Shown here: positions 1 through 9,336 of the stretch, piece by piece
Numbering within the stretch: the stretch's first letter is position 1
Layout: every line of letters begins with the position of its first letter
Source of the DNA: Protopterus annectens
Lineage: Eukaryota > Chordata > Ceratodontiformes > Protopteridae
Direction of reading: 5' to 3'
Assembly: GCF_019279795.1 (NCBI RefSeq)
Contig: NC_056750.1
Coordinates: 699,460,394-699,524,393, forward strand
Length of the DNA: 64,000 nucleotides
The notes under the pieces: model-generated
What the model was told of the DNA's origin: nothing
Seen by the model: the letters and a program-made list of their open reading frames with translations, nothing else
Databases searched by the model: none
Program-made: the position numbers and the translations under genes

Positions 1-1
1 T

Positions 2-445
2 GATGTTAAATTATCACGATGCAAGAAACTCCAACTGGAAAATGCCTACCTAAGGGAATTCACTAGACTTAAAGTGGTTCCCAAAGGTTTAAGGGTCTGG
101 CGCTTTCCTACTGGTTTACAGCATGACTCTGTTTTGTACACTGAATTAGTTAACTTATTTGATAAATGTGGGCTCGACCTTTTAGAGCTTTTAATTAAAC
201 ATAACAACAGTGAACTGGAACTGTTATTCAAAGACCTTGCAATTCTAGACTCTGCCATCCGTGAGGATCATGAGTATAGCAACATGAAATTTGAACATTA
301 CAGGATTTACACTAGCATTGACCAGCACATAACAAAACTGAAAGCTGATAAACTGAACAAACTGGACAGGGATGTTCAGGATTATGTTAATGGTATGGCC
401 TACCCTAAACCTCCTGGTTCATACAAAAAATGTAAAGCCCCATGA
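2..445 (+). pseudogene. Penelope-like ORF, N-terminal part
   Basis: The frame is open from the window edge (base 2) to the stop at 443-445; the first ATG-like start is at 74. The product is charged, rich in Leu, Lys and Asp, and has helical stretches such as LDKLNK-type repeats. This fits the region before the RT domain in Penelope-like proteins. After the stop, translation in the same element continues in other frames (about 508-678, a Glu/Asp then Gln/Arg-rich linker) before the RT frame starts at about 691. The true start lies outside the window. Assignment rests on position directly upstream of the RT and on composition, not on a domain. Confidence 0.5.
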
Positions 446-690
446 GGGGAAAGTAACAAGCAGTTACCACACCCTGCTCAAGTAACTGGCAATGATGAAT
501 GTAGGTTTGAAGAGACTGATGATGTGATTTTAAACTATGATGCTGCATTCCCAGAACTCAGGAGAAGTGAAAGAATTAGGAACAAAAGCCATTACAACAA
601 TAGGCAGCAACCACAGGCCGGCTACCAACCACAGGTTATTCAGGGGGCCAGGCCAAAGAACAGGAACTGGAGAGCTTAGCATCTCCACCA

Positions 691-1530
691 GTGCCTTCTG
701 GTCACCATGTTAATGTTAATGACTCCTTCATTAATGTAAGCACCCCAACACCAGTGGACTCTGTTCCAAAAGCAGTTATCTATACAGTGGTTTTTAACCA
801 CCAAAAAGACTTTTCAGTACACAACTATTCTACTTTATGTATAAATGAAACTACAGCCGACTTCTTGTCTAAGGGAATGTCTTTTGTACCTGGTAAGAGA
901 TTTAATGTTGTAGACACTATGTTAGATCTGAAACTTTATTTAAGAAAGTTGAATTTGACCTTACCACATGGTACTAGATCCCAAACTAATGTCAGTGAAG
1001 GCAGCATTTTTAAGATCAGTTCTACCTACAACCCCCCTTTGCACCCAAAACTAGCAATGTATGAAAAAGTTTGTGAACTAGATCTGTATAATTTAAAAAA
1101 GAACAAATACAGGCCAGCTCAAACACTTCACAACATGAACCAAAGTGAACATGATTGTTTATTGGAACTGCAAGAACATGATGTCAGGGTTATGAAATCT
1201 GACAAACGGGGAGGGGTTGTAATCATGGACTCTTCCACATACAGTGACAAAATGTTGGCTATGTTAGACACAGGAAATTACACGGAAGTGTCCCTTAATG
1301 AATTAAATGCAGCATATAGGAAAATCTACAGCCAACTCACTGACATATTTCTAGAAAGAAGAATCGACCTTTCCTTACATAACTATCTTAACATCATTAC
1401 CCCAAGGATACCAGTGTTCTTTGGTATTCCCAAGATCCGCAAGAACCTATCAGATCCACCTATGAGGCTCTCAGTGGATGGAAGACACTCCATTACCACT
1501 GCTTGCCCCCAATTTTTAAACATGAGCTGA
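691..1530 (+). pseudogene. Penelope-like reverse transcriptase, N-terminal half
   Basis: This 279-residue frame holds the region before the RT palm. The signature KSDKRGGVVIMD (about residues 169-180) matches the 'K-DKG-VVVMD' block of Penelope-like RTs, and VFFGIPKIRK near residue 240 matches the 'FYGLPKIHK' block. It then loses frame at 1505-1530, where the palm continues one base out of phase (frame of 1503). The GTG at 691 is only the first usable codon after an upstream stop, so the start is arbitrary. In the live element this would be one long protein with the next two frames. Confidence 0.75.
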
Positions 1531-2201
1531 AGAAAATATTGTGTAATGAAAGCCAAATTTGTAAAGACCCCTGGGCTTTTTTAGAACAAGTGAACAAAAC
1601 CAGGTTTGACGCAAGTGACATCATGGTCACTATAGATGTAAAAGACCTGTACACGGTCATCCCACAAGAAATTGGTCTCGAGTGGGTGGGTGACCTACTG
1701 TTGTTATACAAAGTTAACCAGGAGAAAATTAATCTAATTTTGGAATTATTAGAAACTGTTTTAAGAAACAACTATTTTTCCTTTAATGGCAGGTACTTTT
1801 TGAAGACCGTAGGAGTGGCAATGGGTTCAGCTTGTGGTGGGGCATTCACGAATATGGTAATGGCATATTGGGAAAGAAATTGTGTATTTTAGTCCCAGTA
1901 CAATTCTAAGGTCAAACTTTATTATAGATACCAAGATGGTATCAGCTTAATATGGAATGGGTCACTGGTTGTTTTGGAAGTGTTTTTGAGATACACCACC
2001 ACTACATTCCTGCAGTTCACTTGGGTGATTAACCTGGATTATATGAATTACCTTGATGTCCACTTATACAAAGACACACATAATGAAAAGTATGCTACTA
2101 GGATCCACAGGAAAGAGACCTACTCAAACTCGTTCCTGCATTACACTAGCTCCCACCCCAAGCATCAAAAGAGGTTGGTAGTTAAAGGGCAATTAGTTTG
2201 A
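1503..2201 (+). pseudogene. Penelope-like reverse transcriptase palm, broken
   Basis: The palm domain is read in one frame interrupted by TAG at 1890-1892. Motif A is VTIDVKDLYTVIP, with the first catalytic Asp at about 1635-1637. Motif B is VGVAMGSACGGAFTN (residues about 103-117). Motif C, normally Y-x-D-D, is read at 1926-1943 as RYQDGI: the second catalytic Asp codon is GGT (Gly) at 1938-1940. The frame then continues through a conserved NYLDVHLY block to a stop at 2199-2201. The nonsense codon and the loss of a metal-binding Asp each should abolish polymerisation. The downstream endonuclease continues in another frame. Confidence 0.8.
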
Positions 2202-3082
2202 GTTGGAGTATGATCTCCAGAGAAGAAGATTTTCTTATTGAATGCAACAACTTAAAAACTATGTTCTTGAGGAGGGTGTACCCAGCAGACTTGCTCAATG
2301 AGCATATGCGGGAAGTGATAGGTAAAAGAAGAGTAGGGCATTTTAAAACCATAGTTGGGGAAAACACACTAGACAACAGCCCCTCTGAAGCTGAAGAGGG
2401 GAGACCTGAGTTGGATAAAGGTTCTTTTTGTAGATCTATGGTGCTTACATTCAACTCTGACTCATACCAGTTGATGTCCATTTTTTATAAGAACTGGGAC
2501 ATTTTAATGGATGACTTGTACATCAGGGCACAAATAGGAGAAAGACCTATAGTTACATACAGAAGGGGCTCAAACTTAAAAGACCTTCTTATGAAAGGTT
2601 CTAACTACACTAGAACAGGATGTGTAAGGATGTACAAATGTGAGTCTTGTAACTGGTGCCACAAGGTGAAATCAGGCAGCAACTTTACAGTGCATGGTAT
2701 AGACCATTATATAAAAGGTAAATATAACTGTCACTCCAAGGCAGTGGTCTACATGGCTACATGTGACCAATGCCTAGCATTTTATGTAGGCAAAACAGAA
2801 AGAAAATTTAACGCCAGAATTTATGAACACAGCTATGCCATAAGAAAGAATAATATTAATAATGCTTTAGCGAGGCATATTCAGGACAATACTGGCCACA
2901 ATTTCACATTTAAGGCAATAGACCATGTAGACATCAGTGACAAGTTAGAGTTAAAGGAGTTAAGGTGGCAAATCTTACTACAGGCAGATAGATGGCCAGG
3001 GATAAATGGCAGGACATCCATCTCTCCTGTATTGAAATTAAAAGCCCTAGAAAGGAACAAAATATCTCAAAACATTTGTTAA
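2198..3082 (+). CDS. GIY-YIG endonuclease domain of a Penelope-like element
   Basis: This 294-residue open frame is the C-terminal third of the Penelope-like protein. Residues 148-155 form a CESCNWCH cluster, like the Cys/His zinc-binding motif that precedes the nuclease in this family. The GIY-YIG core follows: VVYMATC at 183-189 (first Tyr 185), FYVGKT at 195-200 (second Tyr 196) and ARIYEH at 206-211 (conserved Arg 207), with Glu residues near 251-254. In the family this domain nicks the target DNA to prime reverse transcription. The frame is uninterrupted to TAA, but the ATG is only the first Met after a frameshift, so it is a fragment of the larger ORF and probably not expressed. Confidence 0.8.
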   Translation: MSWSMISREEDFLIECNNLKTMFLRRVYPADLLNEHMREVIGKRRVGHFKTIVGENTLDNSPSEAEEGRPELDKGSFCRSMVLTFNSDSYQLMSIFYKNWDILMDDLYIRAQIGERPIVTYRRGSNLKDLLMKGSNYTRTGCVRMYKCESCNWCHKVKSGSNFTVHGIDHYIKGKYNCHSKAVVYMATCDQCLAFYVGKTERKFNARIYEHSYAIRKNNINNALARHIQDNTGHNFTFKAIDHVDISDKLELKELRWQILLQADRWPGINGRTSISPVLKLKALERNKISQNIC

Positions 3083-3401
3083 GCACAAGCACTTTTGTAT
3101 GTATTTGGCTTTGGTAAACATTTTAGCATTATGTGAATGTTTAACATGAGATTTTTTAAAAATGACTTTGGTTTTAGTTTTATCCTATTTAGAATTATTC
3201 ATGACACAAGTATGAGACTAATAATTTATCTTTTAATTACAAGTTTTAGTTGTATTACAGCTGCAACAGTTTCAATTGTAACACAGTTGTCAAGGGGTTT
3301 ATTAATGTTCTGTCTCAGTGTTGCTTAGCTAGCTGCCTCTCATTGCTTACCCAATCAGAGTGTTTTTTATATGTATATAAATGGCTGCCTTACATTTTAA
3401 T

Positions 3402-3446
3402 GGTGTCTGATGAAGTTAACACTTGTTTAATGAAAGCGCTCACATT
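3402..3446 (+). ncRNA. Degenerate type I hammerhead ribozyme of the Penelope-like element
   Basis: The invariant core CTGATGA (3407-3413) and GAAA (3432-3435) are present in the right order. Stem I can form between GGTGT (3402-3406) and ACATT (3442-3446) with two G-U pairs. GCGC (3436-3439) is self-complementary, as in the short stem III of hammerheads that act as dimers, and it is followed by the cleavage dinucleotide UC (3440-3441). Stem II (3414-3431) is imperfect and needs bulges, so activity is doubtful. Hammerheads are known in the terminal repeats of Penelope-like elements, which fits the position 320 bases after the endonuclease stop. Confidence 0.65.
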
Positions 3447-3560
3447 TTATTTGTTTTTCTTGTAGATTTTTATCATTAAATACACCTTTGGTTTATCATC
3501 ACCTGAGTGATTTGTGAATGTGAAACTCTGCCTGCCAGCATTTTTATTTATTTAGACTCT

Positions 3561-3855
3561 ACCCTTACATATGCTTCTGGCTACAATCAAACAGCTGACC
3601 TTTTTCTAAGGTCACTACTATTTAAACTATTATAAAAAACTTTCTCAAGCCTAACAAGAAACAGAGTACTAAGGATTTGTCCAGATAAAATCACTTTAGC
3701 TATCAGATCTAGGAGACTCTCTCTCTTCTCTATTCATCATCTGACACTTCAAGCTACCCTTCATCTGATTTAGACAATTTCTTTTTTATTATTTTATTTT
3801 TATTTCTTTTCTTCCTCTTTTCTCCCTTTCTCCCTTGTTTAGCAATTGTCCAGAA
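3561..3855. other. Unassigned AT-rich spacer
   Basis: No coding signal. It lies between the Penelope-like element and the left end of the DIRS element and carries a pyrimidine-rich stretch at about 3775-3840. Confidence 0.5.
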
Positions 3856-4056
3856 AGTACAGTTGTGTACACTCAACATAAATGTAGATGTTCGAGTGGG
3901 TTCACTGCTGCAGTCTTAACCATTGGGTTATCCATGCTGTGGTAGCCCTCAATCGGTCCGAATACCAGAGTCAAGGTTTTGGCTGGCTGACATCAGGTCA
4001 TCCGAGCTATAAAGGAGAGCAGGCAATGCCATTACCTCAGTTTTTCTTGCCTTAAC
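3856..4056. repeat. DIRS left inverted terminal repeat
   Basis: From about 3889 this stretch is the reverse complement of 9150-9336. Shared blocks include CACTGCTGCAGTCTTAACC, GAATACCAGAGTCAAGG and GAGCTATAAAGGAGAGCAGG. The outer 30 bases (3856-3888) have no partner at the right end but are matched by the internal complementary region. It includes a TATAAA-like motif inside GCTATAAAGG. Confidence 0.85.
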
Positions 4057-4185
4057 CAACCAAAGACGTCCAATTTTAATAATTATTAGTAGTCCTGGGG
4101 TCAGCGACCCCCCCCCATAGAAATATGTGTCTCTCTAAGGAAAGCAGATATCAGGAGGAAGGAGGGAGGGAAAGCATGACTAAAG

Positions 4186-4277
4186 TAGTGAACACACTCG
4201 AACATCTACATTTATGGTGAGTATACACAACTGTACTATGTTCTTTGTGGTTCACTGCTGCAGTCCTAACCAGTGGA
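4186..4277. repeat. DIRS internal complementary region
   Basis: The left half (4186-4237) is complementary to the left tip of the element (3856 to about 3910), through CGAACATCTACATTTATG and ACACAACTGTACT. The right half (4238-4277) is complementary to the right tip (about 9296-9335), through ATGTTCTTTGTGG and CACTGCTGCAGTC. The two halves meet at 4237/4238. In the DIRS model this region templates joining of the two ends into a circular intermediate. Confidence 0.8.
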
Positions 4278-4321
4278 AAGATTCCCAAAGCTGAGGAGAA
4301 GGGTGGAAGGTTTATAGAAAC

Positions 4322-5340
4322 TTAAGATTGGGTGAGCATGCCCTGCAGAACTGCAGAGGCAAACCCAGCCCTAGCTTTTGAGAATAGGTTCAGATAGTAA
4401 TTTTTGATGAAGGTGTGGACAGAAGTCCATGTGGCAGCTTCCAGGATGTCCTTGGTGGGGACCGCTCTAAAGAATGCTGTGGAAGTAGAGGTTGCCCTAG
4501 TGAAATGGGTTCTGATGGTCCTAGGGAGTGGTTTTCCATGCAAGGAGTAGCAAAATTGTATACAGTGTGTTATCCATTTGGAAATGGTCTGTTTGGATAT
4601 TGGTTTCCCCTGTGCCCCTGTTTTAAAGCTGACCAAGAGCTAGTCAGGTTTCCTGAATGTCTGTACAATCCAGATAAAATCTGAGTTGCCTGTGCACATC
4701 CAAAGAATGCAGTACCCTTTCCCCCTTGTTCTCAGGGTTAGGTAAGAAGGTGGGTAGGTGGTTGTCCTAGTTGAGGGTAACATCAGAAACCACCTTTGGC
4801 ATGAAGGTGGGACTGGTTCTCAGGGAGACCCCGTCTGCATGGAAGGTGATAAATGGCTCAATGGCCATTAAGGCTTGAAGCTCTGACACTCTCCTGGCTG
4901 AAGTAATAGCTAGGAGAAAGGCAGTCTTCCAAGAGAGGTACTTTAGTTATGAGGATGCTGCAGGCTCGAAGGGAGGCAGAGTAAGCTTTTCTAAAACATA
5001 GTTCAGGTCCCAGGCTGGGGTCAGCTGTCTTCTGGGAGGCCTGATATTAGAGGCTCTTCTAAGGAATTGTTTAATAAGAGGGTGGGAGAACAATGGCTAT
5101 TCTGCATCAAAGTGTGCCGAGATGGCAGAGGCATGGATCTTTATGGAGGAGAAGGAGAGACCCTCATTAAGAAGCTCAGCAAGATAATCTAGAATAAGAG
5201 GAATGGAGGGCAGATGTATGTCTGCCCCTTGGACTGGCTCCAGGAGCAGATTCTTTTCCATTTTCCACCGTAAGATTTTCTGGTGCTGGGCCTTCTGGCT
5301 TCTGTGATGATGTCAAGGACCTGCTTGCTAAGCATAGATT
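4322..5340 (-). pseudogene. DIRS tyrosine recombinase, broken
   Basis: The N-terminal core-binding part is seen as TEARRPSTRKSYGGKWKRI (about 5310-5250, still in the upstream RNase H frame). The catalytic domain follows in other frames. Box I is AITSARRVSELQAL (about 4910-4870), carrying the first catalytic Arg. The last frame (4636-4322) has HFTR of box II and ATWTSVHTFIKNYY with the nucleophilic Tyr. These are the expected R, HxxR and Y positions for the enzyme that integrates the circular DIRS DNA. An in-frame stop follows EPAASS upstream of box I, and frames change at least twice, so no intact product is possible. The catalytic residues themselves are preserved. Confidence 0.75.
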
Positions 5341-6304
5341 CCTTGTTGGTTTTGGTAGAATAAGCCATGCTGAGAGCTTGAGTTTCTGAAGGTCTGGGTG
5401 CAGCATTGCCCCCCCCCCAGGATACCAGGTGAGGTATCAGAGGTAGCTGCCAGGGGGGGCTGGTGAAATAGGTTGCACAGCAGTGGGTACCAATGATGTC
5501 TGGGCCACAGATTATTGCTCTTGGTTTTTCCTCCCTTAACTTGATTAGTACTTTTGGAATGAGAGGTAGAGGTGGGAATGCATACACAGAGAGGGTATTC
5601 CAAGGGCAGGTCAGGACATCGACCTTCCAGGCCAGGTGATGGTACTCCCTGGTGCAGAATTTCTGTACTTGGTAATTTAAATGAGAGGCAAAGAGGTCCA
5701 CCTGGGGGGTGCCCCATGTGTAGGTAATTTGCAGAAAAATGTCTCTGTGGATTTGCCATTCATGTGGCTCGAGCAGGTTTCTGCTTAGGTGGTCTGCCAG
5801 GGTGTTGTTGAAGCCCAGTAGATATTGGGCTATAACATGTAGTCTCATGGATGAGGCTGCTAGCCACAGGTTCATGGCTAGTCAGCACACTGGGTAAGAT
5901 TGAGTCACTCCCTGTTTGCTGATGTACCATATGACTGTGGAGTTGTCTGTTTTTCATGATAAGAACCCCTGGTTTGAGGTAGGATTTGAAGGATACCTAA
6001 GCGTTTTGTACTGCTATCATTTCCTTTTGGTTGATGTGCAAGGGTAGTATTTGTGCATCCCAGAGACCTTGGGTGCATCTTCCTTCTAGGTGGGTGCCCC
6101 AGGCTATGTCATGATGGACAGAGGGTGAATGGAAGTCCCTTGTTCAGAGAACAGGTCTGGGTCCACTAGAGGAACTTGGATCTTATGCAAGAGATCACAG
6201 GCAGGGAGGTGTCTAGAAGTTGTGAGTGTTGACACCATAGGTTCTTTAAGTACCACTGAATTTTCCTCATGTGTAGCCTGGCCAGAGGTACCAGGAGAAT
6301 GCAT
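5340..6304 (-). pseudogene. DIRS RNase H and connecting domain, broken
   Basis: The minus-strand frame ending at 5189 contains the end of RNase H (YLLGFNNTLADHLSR) and the following DIRS block with WGTPQVDLFASH and VYAFPPLPLIPKVL. Reading upstream in the same frame there is a TGA at 5882-5884. Beyond it comes TDNSTVIWYI, with the Asp of the catalytic 'DNS' motif intact, and HINQKEM with the expected Glu. The first catalytic Asp region (around 6110) appears frameshifted. In the family this domain removes the RNA strand from the cDNA hybrid. At least one stop and one frame change make this copy inactive. Confidence 0.7.
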
Positions 6305-6317
6305 GAGGCCAGGTACC

Positions 6318-7309
6318 CTACAGCTTGTAGGAAATTCCTTGGTTTGGGATGCCAGAGTAGTAAAGTAGTTTGGTAGGAAACTTTGTTTTTTCTGGGGATA
6401 GAAAGGCCATTTGCTGTTCTGTGTTCAGTAAGGCTCCTAGAAATATGATTTTCCTGGTAGGTGTCTGTTTTGATTTCCTTTCATTGACAGTGAACCCCAG
6501 AGAAGTGAGTAAGGTTTTTACAAATGAGAGGTGCTGCAGGAGTAGTTCCATGCAGTCTGCCTGGATGAGACATTAATCCAGGTAAGGGTAAATCTGTACA
6601 TTGTCTTGCCTGCAATAGGCAATGACAGGAACTAGACATTTGGTGAATACCCTGGGAGCAGTCGATAAGCCAAAGGGCAAAGCAGAGAATTGAAAGTAGT
6701 GATCCTGCTCTGAAGCGCAAGAATTTTTTGCATGATTCACTTACTGGGATGTACAGGTAAGCATCCTTTAAGTCTAAGGTGACCACCCAAGCTTAGTTTG
6801 GCAGCATTGGTAGAAGCTGTTGTAAGGTAAGCATTTTCAATTTTGGGATTACCAGGAAGGTATTGAGAAAGGATAGTTCCAGGATGGGACTTGAAGTCCT
6901 CTGTTTCCTGGGAAAAGGAATAGTCTGGAATAGAATCTTTTTGCAACTTTTCTGGTGGTACATGTTCTATTGCCCCTAGGGATATTACGTTTTGCACTTG
7001 TTTTAGTGCTTCTGCCTACTGGTTTGGAGGTAGTTCTGGGTACCCTCTTGGAGGTGGCAGTTCCTGGAAATTTAATTTGTACCCCTGAGCAATGATTTTT
7101 AAGACCCATTGATCTTTTGTTATAGATTTCCAATTTTCTCTGCATAGAGATAGCCTTCTTCCTAGCTTTTGGTGTGGTGGAGGCAAGCAGAGATGAGAAA
7201 GGTAGTCATTGAGAGTTTTTTCCATACAGGGTTGCTTTTGAATTCCCTGCTCTAGTGTTAGAGGTGGACCACTGTTTTGTTCTTTGCTGGCCCTGAGTTT
7301 TAGTCGCAC
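6318..7309 (-). pseudogene. DIRS reverse transcriptase, broken
   Basis: The pre-RT block (WKSITKDQWVLKIIAQGYKL, near 7090-7140), motif A (VTLDLKDAYLYIPV, near 6780-6740) and the block after motif C (FVKTLLTSLGF and IIFLGALLNT) are all recognisable, but they lie in different minus-strand frames. Motif C, normally YLDD, reads Tyr-Leu-Asp-stop: TTA at 6573-6575 is a TAA codon on the minus strand exactly where the second catalytic Asp should be. The RT is therefore inactivated by frameshifts and by a nonsense codon at the active site. The order gag, RT, RNase H, recombinase is that of vertebrate DIRS elements. Confidence 0.8.
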
Positions 7310-7371
7310 TGGGTCTGTCCATACAGGTTTTGCCTTGTGCCTGCCTGTCTGGTGCAGGAAAGGACCAGTGT

Positions 7372-9018
7372 TTATAGAGGGAAAATTTCTGCTGAACCTA
7401 GTAAGTTGTACTTGAAGAAAATCTTTAACAGTCTACATCGATTCAATTTCTGTCCGAAGAAGCAGTCTTTGTCAAGAGGTGCATCCATGATTTTAGCTTT
7501 GACATGATTAGGCAGAGGTTGTTCCTGCAGCCATGCATGTCTTCTGATAACAGATCCTGTCACTGCTGCCCTGCTAGAAGCTTCTAGGTCGTCAAATCCA
7601 CAGTGCAAGGAGTGGTTTGCCACCGGAGATGAAGAGTGCAGTACTTCTGCTCTCTCTTTATTGTTGGCAAAATCTGGAAAAGCAGAAATGTTCTGTTTCA
7701 AAAGTTCCAAAGTGTGCTGTTGATATTTTAACATATGGAACTGACAGTTGAGAGCCCTTATAGTTAAAGTTGCAGAGGTATATACTTTTTTACCCCATCT
7801 GTCCAGGACCCTGGATTCTTTGTCTGAGAGAGTAGGATTCTTTGCAGAGGTAGCCTTAACTCCCTTAGGTCCCTGAGTAATCACCTCTGGATCTGCTATA
7901 GTATTTCTGTACAGGAATTTATGTGAGTCAGGTACCCTGTAGTATCTGTCAGGTTTTGTGGGGACAGGTGGAAGGCTGTCAGGGGTAAGGCTGGATTCTT
8001 GGTAAACATCTACCACCTCCAAGATGGGTGGGATGGCCAGAGGCCTGTGTTGGGGTAGGTCCAGAAACTCTCTTAGTCTTTTCTTGGATTGAGGGAAATC
8101 CATTAATTCCCATTGGAAGTGTTCCCTGAGGGTGTGGAGGGTTTCCCCAAAGGAAAAGTCCTCCAGAGGTGATACAGAAGGAATAGATTCTTCTGCATCT
8201 GAGTCTTCATAGGCAGTAAGAGGATTTTCCTCTTCAAAAACTGAGGAGTCCGATCCCTCTGAGTCTAAATCCAGCTGGATGTCTGGAGAAGGTTCCCTTC
8301 TCCTTTTGGCTGGTGTAGCCTGATTACCCCAGATGAAAGAGATGAGATTCTCTACCATTATAAGCATTCTAGTTTGAGGAGGGGGAGGAGTAGTGGAATG
8401 AAGACTTTTTGCTATTTTCTTTGGAATAGCTCTAAGTCTGGCCTGAAGTGTACCCCTCGGTGCTGTAGGTGTGTTAGTCAGAAGAGAGGACGAAGGCCTT
8501 GAAGAGAATTCCGAAGTGCAAGTGGTATCCTTAGAAGCCTGTACCTGTGTAGCGGCTACAGGCCCATCTGAGGCAGAGACAGCCAAAGGCTCGTTAGACA
8601 ATGCAGTTTTCTGTGGCATACAGGACTCTGAAAGGGTCTCAGTAGAGGCCTGCGAAGTAATCGAGTCAGGCATCAGGGGCCGCGAAAGCTCCTCATTGAA
8701 TTCCGAAGAACTGACGACCCTTTTAGTGGTAGTGTCGTCAGAAGGCTTCACCTTATGTGGTCTGTCTCTATACTTATTTTTACGTTTTTTCAGAAGATCT
8801 GCGGTCTGCTGACTAACGGATGCCATATCTGTAATCGGAGATGGAAGACGAAAATATCTGGCTACAAACAGAGCTCTACAGCAAATAGTTCTAGCGTTAA
8901 AGAGGGCACAGAATCGACAGCGGGGTACGTCATGATCTGGGCCTAAGCAAGTGATACAGTAAGAATGGAAGTCTCGATGCTTTCCACAGGCGAGACAGTT
9001 ATTGACTTTTTTGGACAT
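7372..9018 (-). CDS. DIRS gag-like protein (ORF1)
   Basis: This is a 548-residue uninterrupted frame starting MSKKVNNCLACGK. The N-terminus has a Cys/His cluster (CLACGK, HSYCITC, then further Cys residues) suggestive of metal binding. The middle is acidic and Ser/Pro-rich (about residues 240-320). The C-terminal half carries the conserved DIRS gag block: DRWGKKVYTSATLTIRALN, then ASSRAAVTGSVIRRHAWL and VKAKIMDAPLDKD. The role inferred from the family is nucleocapsid-like packaging of element RNA. The start is supported by the second copy at 21905, which begins with the same residues. Compared with that copy it lacks three residues (QIP) after CGK. It is the only long intact gene of this element. 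Confidence 0.8.
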   Translation of the reverse strand: MSKKVNNCLACGKHRDFHSYCITCLGPDHDVPRCRFCALFNARTICCRALFVARYFRLPSPITDMASVSQQTADLLKKRKNKYRDRPHKVKPSDDTTTKRVVSSSEFNEELSRPLMPDSITSQASTETLSESCMPQKTALSNEPLAVSASDGPVAATQVQASKDTTCTSEFSSRPSSSLLTNTPTAPRGTLQARLRAIPKKIAKSLHSTTPPPPQTRMLIMVENLISFIWGNQATPAKRRREPSPDIQLDLDSEGSDSSVFEEENPLTAYEDSDAEESIPSVSPLEDFSFGETLHTLREHFQWELMDFPQSKKRLREFLDLPQHRPLAIPPILEVVDVYQESSLTPDSLPPVPTKPDRYYRVPDSHKFLYRNTIADPEVITQGPKGVKATSAKNPTLSDKESRVLDRWGKKVYTSATLTIRALNCQFHMLKYQQHTLELLKQNISAFPDFANNKERAEVLHSSSPVANHSLHCGFDDLEASSRAAVTGSVIRRHAWLQEQPLPNHVKAKIMDAPLDKDCFFGQKLNRCRLLKIFFKYNLLGSAEIFPL

Positions 9019-9149
9019 CGGCTAGTGTAAGAAAAAGGAATAATCCTCCACGGGGTACTTAGCTTTAGGCCTTTTCAGCTGAAGATCGAAATCTGGAAAC
9101 AGCCGACCGGCTCTGTTGTGAATTGTGAATTGCTTCTGCTACGGGCTCC

Positions 9150-9336
9150 ACTGCAAGAAAGACTGAGGTAATGGCGTCGCCTGCTCTCCTTTATAGCTCG
9201 GACGACCTGACGTCAGACAGCAAGCGGCAGCAGCCGACACACAAAACCTTGACTCTGGTATTCGGATTGACTGAGGGCTACCACAGCATGGCTAACCCAA
9301 TGGTTAAGACTGCAGCAGTGAAACACAAAGAACATC
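9150..9336. repeat. DIRS right inverted terminal repeat
   Basis: Reverse complement of the left terminal repeat, with blocks CCTGCTCTCCTTTATAGC, CCTTGACTCTGGTATTC and GACTGCAGCAGTG. It lies just upstream of gag and so carries the element's promoter region. The end near 9335 is set by its match to the internal complementary region. Confidence 0.85.

Larger units (their letters stand above)
1..3560 (+). mobile_element. Penelope-like retroelement, 5' end outside the window
   Basis: Four consecutive plus-strand reading frames match the order of a Penelope-like element: an N-terminal region, a reverse transcriptase with Penelope-type motifs, and a C-terminal GIY-YIG endonuclease. A 3' noncoding region with a hammerhead-like motif follows. 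Frames change near 445, 1505-1530 and 2200, and there is an in-frame stop at 1890-1892, so the copy is dead. It continues off the left edge. The 3' end is not sharp: element-like sequence runs past the ribozyme at 3402-3446, and I place the end near 3560. A Neptune- or Poseidon-type lineage is likely for a vertebrate but was not tested. Confidence 0.85.
3856..9336 (-). mobile_element. DIRS-type tyrosine-recombinase retrotransposon, nearly full length
   Basis: The element reads right to left: gag (9018 to 7372), RT (about 7309 to 6318), RNase H (about 6304 to 5340) and tyrosine recombinase (about 5340 to 4322). It is bounded by inverted terminal repeats (3856-4056 and 9150-9336). An internal complementary region at 4186-4277 is complementary to both outer ends, which is the defining DIRS architecture and fixes both boundaries to within a few bases. 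No target duplication is seen, as expected for recombinase-based insertion. gag is open, but the other genes carry stops and frameshifts, so the copy is not autonomous. Confidence 0.9.

Noticed and set aside
5176..9000. Plus-strand frames across the DIRS element (for example 8471-8812)
   Set aside because: They are antisense shadows of gag, RT and recombinase. The minus-strand frames have family motifs and these do not.
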